A stretch of 64,000 bases of DNA, from positions 124,001-188,000 of the forward strand of contig NZ_JAMJXC010000004.1 of NCBI RefSeq assembly GCF_023571765.1. Reading direction: 5' to 3'. Shown here piece by piece: positions 28,629 through 37,173 of this stretch; the first letter of the stretch is position 1, and each line of letters starts with the position of its first letter. The DNA is from Xanthobacter aminoxidans (GTDB taxonomy: Bacteria > Pseudomonadota > Alphaproteobacteria > Rhizobiales > Xanthobacteraceae). The notes under the pieces are model-generated. The model was not told where the DNA came from, ran no database searches, and saw only the letters and a program-made list of their open reading frames with translations. Position numbers and translations under genes: made by a program.

Positions 28629-29924
28629 ATGGAAAAGGCAACCGGCACGACGGCAACCGGCACGGCCACGGCCTCCGACAGGGAGATCCTGCTCGCGCTC
28701 TTCGAAACCGCCCTTGCCGCTGCTCTGCCGGAAGGCAAGTTCAAGGACCGCCTCCCCGCCCCGCCCGACGCTGCGAAAGGCGGCCGCACCATCGTCATCG
28801 GCGCCGGCAAGGCCTCCGCCCGCATGGCCCGCGCCTTCGAGGAGGAATGGGGCCGCCCCTGCGAGGGCCTCATCGTCACCCGCTACGGCCATGGCTGCGA
28901 GACGAAGCACATCGAGATCGTCGAGGCCGCCCACCCTGTGCCGGATCAGGCCGGGCTCGACGCCGCCCGCCGCATCCTGGAGCTGGCGCGCAGCGCGGGG
29001 CCGGACGATCTCGTGGTGTGCCTCATGTCCGGCGGCGCCTCCTCTCTGCTCACCCTTCCGGCCGAGGGGCTGACGCTCGCCGACAAACAGGCGCTCAATT
29101 CCGCGCTCCTCAAGTCCGGCGCGCCCATCGGCGTGATGAACCGGGTGCGCAAGTCCATGTCCGCCATCAAGGGCGGGCGCCTCGCCGCCGCCATCGCGCC
29201 GGCACGGGCCGTCACCTACCTCATCTCCGACGTGCCGGGCGACGACCCCGCCGCCATCGGCTCCGGTCCCACCATTCCCGAGGCGTCCGATCCGGAGGCC
29301 GTGCTCGGCCTGATGCGCACGTGGGGTATCGAGATCACCGACAAGCTGGAGCAGGTCATCCGCGCCAACACGGTTTCGGGCGACGCCATCCCCGGCCAGG
29401 AGGTGCACATGATCGCGACGCCGCTCATGGCGCTGAAGGCGGCCGAGGAAAAGGCGAAGGCGCTCGGCCTCACCCCGCTCATCCTCGGCGACGCCATCGA
29501 GGGCGAGGCACGGGAGGCGGGCAACGTCTTCGCCGGCATCGCCCGCTCCGCCTCCGAACACGGCCTGCCGGCGGCCGCGCCCTGCGTGCTGCTCTCCGGC
29601 GGCGAGACCACGGTGACAGTGCGGGGCAAGGGACGCGGCGGGCGCAGTGTGGAATTCCTCCTTGCCCTCGCCATCGCCCTCAAGGGCCGGGAGGGCATCT
29701 CCGCCATTTCCTGCGACACGGACGGCGTGGACGGCACCGAGGACAATGCCGGCGCCTGGTTCGACGCGGCGCTTCTGGCCGACGCCGCTGCGCGGGAGCT
29801 GAAGCCCGACGATTACCTCGCCAACAATGACGGCTACAGCTTCTTCTCCGCCCTCGACCGGCTGGTGATGACCGGGCCGACGCTGACCAACGTCAACGAC
29901 TTCCGGGCGATTCTGGTGCGCTGA
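28629..29924 (+). CDS. glycerate 2-kinase (MOFRL/DUF4147 family)
   Basis: 431 residues. N-terminal DUF4147 domain with TIVIGAGKASARMARAFEE, CLMSGGASSLLTLPAEG, SDVPGDDPAAIGSGPT; C-terminal MOFRL domain with CVLLSGGETTVTVRGKGRGGRS and CDTDGVDGTEDNAGAWFD. These proteins (GckA/TtuD; often misnamed hydroxypyruvate reductase) phosphorylate D-glycerate to 2-phosphoglycerate, feeding enolase. A TATAAG box at 28592-28597 may be part of its promoter. Confidence 0.94.
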   Translation: MEKATGTTATGTATASDREILLALFETALAAALPEGKFKDRLPAPPDAAKGGRTIVIGAGKASARMARAFEEEWGRPCEGLIVTRYGHGCETKHIEIVEAAHPVPDQAGLDAARRILELARSAGPDDLVVCLMSGGASSLLTLPAEGLTLADKQALNSALLKSGAPIGVMNRVRKSMSAIKGGRLAAAIAPARAVTYLISDVPGDDPAAIGSGPTIPEASDPEAVLGLMRTWGIEITDKLEQVIRANTVSGDAIPGQEVHMIATPLMALKAAEEKAKALGLTPLILGDAIEGEAREAGNVFAGIARSASEHGLPAAAPCVLLSGGETTVTVRGKGRGGRSVEFLLALAIALKGREGISAISCDTDGVDGTEDNAGAWFDAALLADAAARELKPDDYLANNDGYSFFSALDRLVMTGPTLTNVNDFRAILVR

Positions 29925-30072
29925 CACCGGCGGCACCGATTGCGGCGGGCGTGTGCGTGCACGCGCCTGTTGCAGCGCAGCAGAGCTGCAGCGGACGCAT
30001 GGCTCATTTAAATTGAGCGATATCAAAATGCTGATCGGTCTGGCCACCAAATCGGCATGGCTTTGCCGTATT

Positions 30073-30117
30073 GGTCAACGTCAGCCCTATTGACCTTTGC
30101 TGCGCTGCACATAGTTT
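30073..30117 (+). promoter_or_regulatory. candidate promoter with overlapping inverted repeat before the GNAT gene
   Basis: The inverted repeat GGTCAA-N11-TTGACC spans 30073-30095, and its right arm doubles as a -35 box (TTGACC). CATAGTTT follows about 15-16 bases on as a weak -10. The layout would suit a dimeric repressor blocking sigma factor. The flanking 130 bases are clearly AT-richer than the rest of the window. Confidence 0.45.
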
Positions 30118-30185
30118 GAGGCACGAACAAACCGGGGGCGACCGGGAGGAAACCGGAGGTTTTAGACGCCAGTCTGGAGACCACT

Positions 30186-30806
30186 ATGACCGATGAGGTC
30201 GCACCGGGGATTATCCGGAAGCTTTGGACCGGAGAGGCCGGACAGTTCCGGGACCATCTCCTCAGGCTCGACACGGAGAGCCGCCGGTTCAGGTTCGGCT
30301 CCGCAGTATCCCCTGAATTCATCGAACGCTATGCGTCGCGGGTGTTCCGCACCGGAGCCATCGTACATGGCTGCTTCGTCGACGGCGAGCTGCGTGCCGC
30401 CGCCGAGCTCTATCCCATGGGTGACGTGCTGCCTGGTGAGGCGGAAGCCGCCTTCAGCGTCGAGACCGCGTATCAGAACCACGGCCTCGGAACGCTGCTG
30501 CTCGACCGGGTGATCCTCTCCGCGCGCAATCGCGGCATCCGCTCGCTGTTCATGAGCTGCCTCGCCCATAACCGGCGCATGCAGCAGATCGCGCGCAAAT
30601 ACGACGCCGAGCTGAAGTTCGAGCACGACGAGGTCACGGCCGAACTGGTCGCGCCCTTCCCCACCGCACTCTCTCTGGCACAGGAAGCGGCGGCGGATGC
30701 CCAGGGCATGGCGGGCGCCGTGCTCCAGGCCCAGCGTCTTGCGACCGGCCGCCTGCTCGACATGTTCCTTCCCGCGGCGCCTGAGCCCGTGCTGGAACCG
30801 CACTGA
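30186..30806 (+). CDS. GNAT-family N-acetyltransferase
   Basis: 206 residues. The acetyl-CoA-binding core is visible as AAFSVETAYQNHGLGTLLLDRVI (Q-x-x-G-x-G pattern), followed by MSCLAHNRRMQQIARKYDA, the usual beta5-alpha4 region. The long C-terminal Ala-rich helix beyond residue 150 is not part of the fold. Substrate unknown. Followed by a strong terminator. Confidence 0.85.
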   Translation: MTDEVAPGIIRKLWTGEAGQFRDHLLRLDTESRRFRFGSAVSPEFIERYASRVFRTGAIVHGCFVDGELRAAAELYPMGDVLPGEAEAAFSVETAYQNHGLGTLLLDRVILSARNRGIRSLFMSCLAHNRRMQQIARKYDAELKFEHDEVTAELVAPFPTALSLAQEAAADAQGMAGAVLQAQRLATGRLLDMFLPAAPEPVLEPH

Positions 30807-30862
30807 CCTGACCCGTCTGCCCCGACGTGAGACCCGGCCCTTCGCAAGGAGGGCCGGCAAAC

Positions 30863-30893
30863 AAAAACCCCCGGCGGTGCCGGGGGTTTTTTC
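30863..30893. terminator. bidirectional intrinsic terminator between GNAT and ialB
   Basis: Stem AAAAACCCCCGGC / GCCGGGGGTTTTT with a three-base loop GGT and a T6 run. It uses the same CCCCCGGC/GCCGGGGG core as the terminator at 21341, in both cases between converging genes. Confidence 0.95.
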
Positions 30894-30932
30894 GTTTCAG
30901 CCAGACACCGGCCGAGTTGGTCCGGCCGGAAA

Positions 30933-31727
30933 TCACTGGCCGGTTTTGGCCTTCTCGAGTTCCTGGCCCTTCTTGAGGAGGGCGGCCTTGCCCTGCTCTT
31001 CCTGCTGCTGGGCGGCGGCGCGGGCTTCTTCCATGCGCTTGCGCTCCAGCTCCATGGCGACCTTCGCGTCCATGCCGGGACCGTCATAGGCCTTGCCGAA
31101 GTCGGCGTTGGAGATGGGCAGGCTGAGGGTGCGGCCGGTGCCGTTCACCATCTGCAGGTAGACCGCATTGGCCTTGCGCAGCTTGGCGACGAAGGTGCCG
31201 TCGACCTCGAGATCGCCGATGCAGGTCGCGCCACCGCCCTGGATGGGCTGGCACAGCACGAACGGGATGTTGACCGGGTCCTTGTCGAGGGTGATGCGCA
31301 GGCCGGGCTGGAGGCGCATGCCGAGCGGCACGGAGATGTTGATGTGCTTCTTCGGCTCATCCTGCATCTCGATGATGTCGACCTTGGCGATCGCCTGGCT
31401 CTCAACACCGAGCACCTGGGTCAGCACGCAGACCTGCTTCTTCCGCTCGGGCACTTCCTGGCAGATCTTTTGCCACGGCGAGGCGGAGAACTTCACGTCG
31501 GGCTCGCCCTGCGGCGCCTGGCCCTGCTGGGGGGCACCGGCCGGAGCCGGGGCCGCGGCGGCGGGAGCGGCCGGCTTGGCGGCAGGCGCGGCGGGCTTGG
31601 CGGCGGGCGCAGCCGGCTTGGCCGTGGAGGGCTGGGTCTGGGCAAAGGCCGGACCGGCGAGCGCCACGGTGATCAGCGTGGCGGCGACGGACGCCGTGAG
31701 CCGCGCGGTGGAATGGGTCTTCGTCAT
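30933..31727 (-). CDS. invasion-associated locus B (IalB) family periplasmic protein
   Basis: 264 residues. Signal peptide residues 1-29 (LITVALAGPAFAQ). Three tandem KPAAPAA units at residues 37-57, then the IalB domain: WQKICQEVPERKKQVCVLTQ, VPLGMRLQPGLRITLD, LCQPIQGGGATCIGD, with the paired Cys residues typical of the family. A C-terminal charged coiled coil (MELERKRMEEARAAAQQQEEQ). Despite the name, these proteins are common in free-living alphaproteobacteria and their role is unclear. Confidence 0.92.
   Translation of the reverse strand: MTKTHSTARLTASVAATLITVALAGPAFAQTQPSTAKPAAPAAKPAAPAAKPAAPAAAAPAPAGAPQQGQAPQGEPDVKFSASPWQKICQEVPERKKQVCVLTQVLGVESQAIAKVDIIEMQDEPKKHINISVPLGMRLQPGLRITLDKDPVNIPFVLCQPIQGGGATCIGDLEVDGTFVAKLRKANAVYLQMVNGTGRTLSLPISNADFGKAYDGPGMDAKVAMELERKRMEEARAAAQQQEEQGKAALLKKGQELEKAKTGQ
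31557..31619 (-). repeat. three 21-base coding repeats in the ialB-family gene
   Basis: Encodes Lys-Pro-Ala-Ala-Pro-Ala-Ala three times in a row, as a periplasmic linker after the signal peptide. The copies differ at some third positions, so they are not very recent. Confidence 0.9.
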
Positions 31728-32050
31728 CGTGGCCTTTCCTGTGGTCTCTGCCGCCGGGCTCCCGCATGCGCAGGCGCACACGCGCGCCGGAGCACCCCGC
31801 GCCCCCTCTCGGACACCGGCTCTCTCCTGCCCAATTGAGGCGAGAAGGTGACAAACCGGCCGTCATCTTCACATCTGGCGGCGGGCGCTAGATTGCGGAG
31901 GAATGCGGCCAACTGACGGCGCATTCTGCAACCCAAGGGAAATGCTGATACGCGGCCGCCCGCGAGCCCCATATGATGGCACGCGAATCATGGAGCCGCC
32001 TTTGCTAGGCTTGGCTTCATATGAAGCCAAGCAGCATCGGAGGCGCCATG
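31728..32050. other. 323-base divergent spacer between the ialB-family gene and yejA-like gene
   Basis: No gene seen. The last 45 bases hold the 24-base palindrome listed separately. No clear -35/-10 pair for either direction. Confidence 0.5.
32009..32032. promoter_or_regulatory. 24-base perfect palindrome before the YejA-like gene
   Basis: The core TTGGCTTCATATGAAGCCAA (32011-32030) is a perfect palindrome, extended by GC on both sides to 24 bases. It ends 18 bases before the preferred start at 32051 and just before the GGAGG ribosome site. It could be an operator for a dimeric regulator, or an mRNA hairpin (9-base stem, CATATG loop) next to the ribosome site. It contains an ATG in the same frame, which gave a longer but SD-less reading of the gene. 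Confidence 0.85.
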
Positions 32051-33883
32051 ATGACCGGCTGCGGAAACGTCGCGCGCCTGACGAGGACGGCTCCCGCGGT
32101 CGTCGCGCTCCTGCTGCTGGTTTTCGGCGCCACCAAACCGGCGGTTGCCCAGGCGCTTGACCAGGCGTCCGCCATCGCGATGCGTGGAAAGCCGGCCCTG
32201 CCCCCCGGCTTTACCTCCCTCGCCTATGCCAATCCCAACGCGCCCAAGGGCGGGCGGCTCACACTCTCCCTGCTCGGCACCTTCGACAGCCTGAACCCGT
32301 TCATCGTGAAGGGCACGTCGCCCGCCGTCCTGCGCGGCACGGTGACGGAGAGCCTGATGGCGCGTTCGCTCGACGAGCCCTTCACCCTCTATCCCCTGAT
32401 CGCCCGCACCGTTTCCACGGATGAAAAGCGGTCCTTCGTCGAATTCGGCCTGGACCCGGCCGCCCGCTTCTCCGACGGCAGTGCGCTGACCAGCGCGGAC
32501 GTGCTGTTCTCGTTCGCCCTCATGCGGGACATGGGACGGCCGAACCACCGGCTCTATTACGGCAAGATCACCAAGGCGGAGGCGCCGGACGCCCATACCG
32601 TGCGCTTCACCTTCGCCGAGCCCGACCCCGAGCTGCCGCTCATCATGGGTCTGATGCCGGTCTTCAGCGAGCAGGCGACCGACCGGGCGCGGTTCGAGGA
32701 GACCACCCTTGCCCCGCTCCTCGGCTCCGGCCCCTACAGGGTCACCAACGTCAATGCCGGCGCGGCGCTGACGCTGGAGCGCAATCCCGACTATTGGGGA
32801 CGGAACGTCGCCTTCAATCGCGGCCTGTACAATTTCGACCGGCTCGACACCGTCTATTTCCGCGATGCCAACAGCGAGTTCGAGGCGTTCCGAAAAGGTC
32901 TGATCGACGCCCGGTTCGAAAGCGATCCCGGCCGATGGGAAACGGCCTACGATTTCCCCGCCGTCCGCAGCGGCGAGGTGGTGAAGGAGACCATCCCCAC
33001 CGGCATTCCCAAGCCCTATTCCGCCTTCGTCTTCAACACGCGCCGCCCGCTGCTGGCGGACATCCGGGTGCGGCGGGCGCTCATCGAGCTGTTCGATTTC
33101 GAATGGCTGGACCGCAGCTTCTATCACGGCCTCTACCGCCGCACGGGCAGCTTCTTCGAAGGCTCGGCGCTGTCCAGCCTCGGGCGGCCGGCGGATGCCC
33201 GTGAACGCGCGCTGCTCGCTCCGTTCCCCGGCTCGGTGGTGCCCGATGTGCTCGCCGGCACCTATCGGCCGCCGGTCTCCGACGGATCGGGCCGCGACCG
33301 CACCCGGCTCAAGGCGGCGCTCGACCTTCTGGAACAGGCCGGCTTCGTGCTGCGCAAGGGTGCGCTGGTGGATGCGGCGAATGGTCGGCCGTTTGCGCTG
33401 GAACTCATGGTGGTCACACGCGACCAGGAGCGCCTCGCCCTCGCCTGGCAAGCGCAGCTGAAGCGGGCGGGCATCACGCTCAATGTGCGCAACGTGGATG
33501 CGGTGCAGTTCGACACCCGCCGGCAGGCCTATGATTTCGACATGATGCCCTACGCGTGGTCGCAATCCCTGTCGCCGGGCAACGAGCAGGCCTTCTATTT
33601 CGGCGCCGCCGCCGCCGACACGCCGGGCAGCCGCAACTATATGGGCGCGAAGGCACCGGCCATAGACGCCACCATCGCGGCCCTCATCGCCGCGCGGGAC
33701 GAGGAGGCATATGTCGCCGCCGCGCGGGCGCTGGACCGGGTGCTGATCTCCGGCGCCTATGCGGTGCCGCTGTTCCACACGCCCGGGCAATGGCTCGCGC
33801 GTTGGACACGCATCGCCCGGCCGGAGCGGGCGTCCCTCTATGGCACCCTGCCGGAAACGTGGTGGCGGGTGCCGGGCAAATGA
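32051..33883 (+). CDS. YejA-like ABC transporter periplasmic solute-binding protein (family 5)
   Basis: About 610 residues. GGAGG at 32039-32043 sits seven bases before the ATG at 32051 and favours that start over 32048 or 32021. Signal peptide with core VVALLLLVFGATKPAVAQ. Typical YejA features: YANPNAPKGGRL, TFDSLNPF, LIMGLMPVFSEQ, GSGPYRVTNVNAG, ERNPDYWG, YFRDANSEFEAFRKG, and the end WWRVPGK. YejA binds oligopeptides (microcin C in E. coli). No permease or ATPase genes (yejB/E/F) adjoin, so it is a lone binding protein here. Confidence 0.92.
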   Translation: MTGCGNVARLTRTAPAVVALLLLVFGATKPAVAQALDQASAIAMRGKPALPPGFTSLAYANPNAPKGGRLTLSLLGTFDSLNPFIVKGTSPAVLRGTVTESLMARSLDEPFTLYPLIARTVSTDEKRSFVEFGLDPAARFSDGSALTSADVLFSFALMRDMGRPNHRLYYGKITKAEAPDAHTVRFTFAEPDPELPLIMGLMPVFSEQATDRARFEETTLAPLLGSGPYRVTNVNAGAALTLERNPDYWGRNVAFNRGLYNFDRLDTVYFRDANSEFEAFRKGLIDARFESDPGRWETAYDFPAVRSGEVVKETIPTGIPKPYSAFVFNTRRPLLADIRVRRALIELFDFEWLDRSFYHGLYRRTGSFFEGSALSSLGRPADARERALLAPFPGSVVPDVLAGTYRPPVSDGSGRDRTRLKAALDLLEQAGFVLRKGALVDAANGRPFALELMVVTRDQERLALAWQAQLKRAGITLNVRNVDAVQFDTRRQAYDFDMMPYAWSQSLSPGNEQAFYFGAAAADTPGSRNYMGAKAPAIDATIAALIAARDEEAYVAAARALDRVLISGAYAVPLFHTPGQWLARWTRIARPERASLYGTLPETWWRVPGK

Positions 33884-33887
33884 GCCC

Positions 33888-34376
33888 TCAGGCCGGCGCG
33901 GAGGCTGGCCGGGCGCGCGCGGCCAGCGTTCCCACGATCACGAAGGCCAGCAGCACCACGCCCTGCGCGATAGCGAACGGCGGCTCCGACTGGGTGGGCG
34001 CCAAAGCCGCCAGCGCCGGCACCTTGGCGAAGGCCTGCGCGACGGCGACGAACACCAGAAAATAGAGGCTCGCCACGGCGGCAGCCGCATAGACCGGGCG
34101 CCACACGCCGGCACGGCTAGCACCGTAGAGCGCATAGGCGGCCACCAGCACCACCAGGAGCGCGATGGCGCCCACCACGTGCGACGGCTTCACACCCGAG
34201 AACGGAAAGAGAAAGCCGGTCGCGCTCGTAAGGAAGGCGAGGGCGAGAAAGGCGGCGGTGATCCCCGCCCCGGCCCGTTCGCCCCGCATCAGGGCGAGTG
34301 TGACCGGAATCCCGAGAACGATGGCGATCAGGCTGATCCAGGTGTGCAGGCCGGTGAGTGTGGTCGGGTCGAACAT
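33888..34376 (-). CDS. four- to five-helix membrane protein, unknown function
   Basis: 162 residues from the ATG at 34376 (MFDPTTLTGLHTW). Hydrophobic segments at about residues 10-28, 38-56, 65-82, 95-112 and 132-152. No domain recognised. A GLHTWISLIAI start and a HVVGAIALL stretch give a DUF2306-like look, but that is only an impression. It converges on the yejA-like gene with a four-base gap. Confidence 0.75.
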   Translation of the reverse strand: MFDPTTLTGLHTWISLIAIVLGIPVTLALMRGERAGAGITAAFLALAFLTSATGFLFPFSGVKPSHVVGAIALLVVLVAAYALYGASRAGVWRPVYAAAAVASLYFLVFVAVAQAFAKVPALAALAPTQSEPPFAIAQGVVLLAFVIVGTLAARARPASAPA

Positions 34377-34814
34377 GTCTGCCCCCTCGCGGTGCTGGAG
34401 CATGATGACGCAGCGTCAGGCTTTCCGCACGCCCGCCTTTGCGGCACGGGCGCAGCCAGTATCCGTTTGCGCAAAAATGACAGGCTTGGGCTGGACAGCG
34501 CCGCCGCAACGCAGCAAGTTATGCCGCAAGGGCAAATAACGGCCGCAATTGGCGATGAAGGTCTGCCCCTCTGTTTGCGGTAGTACCTTGCGGCAATACT
34601 TCGTACGCTGTACTTGGTCGCAACTACAGAATGGCGTGAGGATGCACGCCGCTCGGCGACGAATGCGTCGGCGATGGCCGCGAGTGCGAAAAGCACGGCC
34701 AATACAAGGAGTTCGGCAGGGACCATCGGGTCATGGGATGGTTCGGCCGTGAGTGTCTTCAACGCCGCCACCCGCCAGTGCTGGCACGGGAGGCTCCGTT
34801 GGGAGGTGAATTCG
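34377..34814. other. 438-base divergent spacer with clustered CCGCAA/TTGCGG words
   Basis: No supported gene. Five copies of CCGCAA or its complement TTGCGG lie within 90 bases (34504, 34524, 34543, 34575, 34588), the first three about 20 bases apart. That spacing would suit one face of the helix. A minus-strand frame beginning at 34726 has a hydrophobic start (MVPAELLVLAVLFALAAIAD) but no ribosome site. Confidence 0.5.
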
Positions 34815-35660
34815 ATGGCTCGCCCTGGACTTGCGGCACGCAGCCGGGATGATTTCGAGGCCACACGCCCCGAATACCCGATGCGCTATCGCACAGAAAC
34901 CGCGCAGAACCAGCGCCCCACCATTCCGGCACGCATCGGTGCTGGCAGCCGCCCCCGCCGCAATTCCAAACGCCGCGACGGGCTCATCCTCTGGCGGGTG
35001 CTCGGCGTTTCCGCCGCGGTGCTCATCTTCGGCATGGGTGGTTTGCTGGCTTACAATCTTGTTTCTCCGCGCTCCGACACCTCACAGGCCGCAGCCGTTC
35101 CAACCCAGCCGACACCAGCTCCCCCCCTCGCTGCCCCTGCCAGCGCAGCCGCAACGACGGCGCCGAAACCTGTGACGCCAGCTCAACCCAAGCGCATCGC
35201 AGACGCAGGGCACGGCCAGTCCGCCATCAAGGTGGCCTCCATTCTCGGCGCTGGCGGGGAGACTGCCGCCCCCATCCCGGCCGAGGCCGGGCCGACGGCC
35301 GCCGACTTTTCCCGACCTGCCTTCCTTGAGCCCGTCACCGACACGGATGAGGAAACCCTCCCGGCGAGCGCCGTGGAGACGGTGGCCGAACGCACCCCGC
35401 CCGACGCCGCCGCGCCGCTGCCTGCACCCCGACCTGTGAAGATGGCCTCTGCCGACACCGCGGCGTCCGACGACGACTCCGCCACATCCGCCCGCATCCG
35501 CTCGGCGGTCACGCTCCGCTCCGGCCCGCGCCGCTCGGCCTCGGCCATTGGCACGCTGGAGGGGGGCACGAAGGTGAAGCTCTATTCGTGCAAGAGCTGG
35601 TGCGAGGTCTCGACCGGCGACAAGCGCGGCTGGGTCTACAAGTCGTCGGTGGACCGCTGA
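34815..35660 (+). CDS. membrane-anchored protein with C-terminal bacterial SH3 domain
   Basis: 281 residues. GGGAGGTG precedes the ATG at 34815. A basic cytoplasmic N-terminus (SRPRRNSKRRDG) is followed by one membrane helix at about residues 58-79 (LGVSAAVLIFGMGGLLAYNL). A long Pro/Ala/Thr-rich periplasmic linker leads to an SH3b domain (about residues 220-281) with AVTLRSGPRRSASAIGTLEGG and the end WVYKSSVDR. SH3b domains of this kind usually bind cell-wall peptides. Its 3' end overlaps the minus-strand mini-gene by 25 bases. Confidence 0.85.
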   Translation: MARPGLAARSRDDFEATRPEYPMRYRTETAQNQRPTIPARIGAGSRPRRNSKRRDGLILWRVLGVSAAVLIFGMGGLLAYNLVSPRSDTSQAAAVPTQPTPAPPLAAPASAAATTAPKPVTPAQPKRIADAGHGQSAIKVASILGAGGETAAPIPAEAGPTAADFSRPAFLEPVTDTDEETLPASAVETVAERTPPDAAAPLPAPRPVKMASADTAASDDDSATSARIRSAVTLRSGPRRSASAIGTLEGGTKVKLYSCKSWCEVSTGDKRGWVYKSSVDR

Positions 35661-35770
35661 ACCGCCGCTGCCGCTCCACCGTCGCCATCCGCCTGAAGCC
35701 CGGGAAAATCGGGAAAACTCAGTCGAAACCCGCTCTCTGCCTCTCGGATGATGCCGATCACGTGGTTCAT
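35636..35770 (-). CDS. 44-residue HicB-like mini-protein, probably truncated
   Basis: Begins MNHVIGIIREAESGFRLSFP and continues DFPGLQADGDGG. This matches the N-terminal strand-turn-strand of HicB antitoxins (hydrophobic start, then SFPDFPG), which usually run 70-140 residues. After about residue 37 the likeness ends, and the frame stops inside the 3' end of the SH3 gene. An ideal ribosome site AGGAGG sits seven bases before the ATG. No HicA toxin gene adjoins. It could be a deletion remnant that is still translated, or a small HicB-fold protein in its own right. Confidence 0.55.
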   Translation of the reverse strand: MNHVIGIIREAESGFRLSFPDFPGLQADGDGGAAAAVQRSTDDL

Positions 35771-35847
35771 GGCGTGTCCTCCTGAAGAGGAAAGCGCCCG
35801 GGTGCCTTCCGCGTTCCGCCTGCGCGGTGTCAGCGGAGTGAGAGCCG

Positions 35848-37149
35848 TCACCGCTTTCTGTCGCGGCGATCGGTGGTGGCGTCGAGGAGGATGCCGCGCG
35901 AGACCGCGCCCCGGCCGAACTTCGCCCGCAGCGCATCCATGGCCGTTTCGGTCGCCTTGAGGCGCTGGCTGGTGGTGTCCACGAGATCGGCCGGGTCGGC
36001 ATCGGCGATGGGGCAAAGGTCCGAGACGCCGACGCCGATCAGACGGAAAAGGGTCCCGTCCGTCTCCTTCACCAGCAGCTCATGGGCTGCCGCATTGATG
36101 CGGGCGGCGAGGCAGGTCGGCGCCTCCAGCGTGCGCGAGCGGGTGCGCAGGCGGAAATCGGCGCTCTTCAGCTTCAGGGTCACGGATCGCCCGGCGATGC
36201 CGGCGCGCTTCAGGCGGTCGCTCACTTCCTCGGAGAGCGCATAGAGCGTCTGCTCCAGCGGGCGCAGGGCGCCGATGTCACGGTCGAATGTCGTCTCGGC
36301 GGACACGCTCTTCGCCTCCCGCTCCGGCTCCACCTTGCGGGTGTCGAGGCCGAAGGCGAGGCGCGAGAGCCGCAGGCCCTCCGCGCCGTAACGGCGGGCG
36401 AGGTCGGCCGGTTCGGCGCGCTGGAGATCGCCGATGGTGGCAAAGCCATCCCGCGCCAGCTTGCCGCCGAAGGCCGCCCCCACCCCCCAGATGAAGGTGA
36501 CGGGGCGCGGGGCCAGAAACGCGGCCGCCTCGCTCTGGCCGATCACCGAGAAGCCGCGCGGCTTGTCGAGATCGGAGGCGATCTTGGCGAGGAACTTGTT
36601 GGCCGCGAGCCCCACCGAGACGGTGATGCCCACCTCCCGCTCCACGTCGCGGGCGAAGCGCGCGAGCGTCCGCGCGGGGCTTGCCTGATGCAGGGTCTGC
36701 GTGCCCGAGAGATCAAGGAAGGCCTCGTCGATGGAGAGCGGCTCCACCAGCGGGGTCAGCGCCTTCATGCGGGCGCGGACCTCGCGGCCGACCTTCACGT
36801 ATTTCTCCATGTTGGGCTTCAGCACCACCGCATCCGGGCACAGGGCCAGCGCCTTGAACATGGGCATGGCCGAGCGCACGCCATGAATGCGGGCGATGTA
36901 GCAGGCGGTGGAGACCACCCCGCGCTTGCCGCCGCCGATGATGAGCGGGACGTGCGCGAGGTCCGGATTGTCCCGTTTTTCCACCGCCGCATAGAAGGCG
37001 TCGCAATCCACATGGGCGACGCTGAGGCTGTGCAGTTCGCCATGCCGCACCACCCGCGGACTGCCGCAGGCGACGCACCGCAGGCCGCGCGCCCCGGCAG
37101 CGGCGGGAACGTCCGAGAGGCAGTCGCGGCAGAGGCCGGGCGCGGTCAT
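35848..37149 (-). CDS. dinB: DNA polymerase IV with N-terminal zinc-ribbon-like segment
   Basis: Y-family translesion polymerase, 433 residues. Catalytic [19 protein letters not shown] and [28 protein letters not shown] in the thumb; little finger ends near residue 395. Before the palm lies an extra ~43-residue segment with CRDCLSD and CVACGS (two CxxC pairs), which could bind zinc. I remember similar leaders on one of the DinB paralogues of rhizobia. Downstream of DUF3572 on the same strand with a 24-base gap. Confidence 0.95.
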   Translation of the reverse strand: MTAPGLCRDCLSDVPAAAGARGLRCVACGSPRVVRHGELHSLSVAHVDCDAFYAAVEKRDNPDLAHVPLIIGGGKRGVVSTACYIARIHGVRSAMPMFKALALCPDAVVLKPNMEKYVKVGREVRARMKALTPLVEPLSIDEAFLDLSGTQTLHQASPARTLARFARDVEREVGITVSVGLAANKFLAKIASDLDKPRGFSVIGQSEAAAFLAPRPVTFIWGVGAAFGGKLARDGFATIGDLQRAEPADLARRYGAEGLRLSRLAFGLDTRKVEPEREAKSVSAETTFDRDIGALRPLEQTLYALSEEVSDRLKRAGIAGRSVTLKLKSADFRLRTRSRTLEAPTCLAARINAAAHELLVKETDGTLFRLIGVGVSDLCPIADADPADLVDTTSQRLKATETAMDALRAKFGRGAVSRGILLDATTDRRDRKR

Positions 37150-37173
37150 GGCGTCAGGAGGCGGTGCCGCCGG

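Noticed and set aside
34328..34726. Minus-strand frame with a hydrophobic start MVPAELLVLAVLF
   Set aside because: No ribosome site; it crosses the start of the adjacent membrane protein in another frame and becomes Cys/Ser/Pro-rich.
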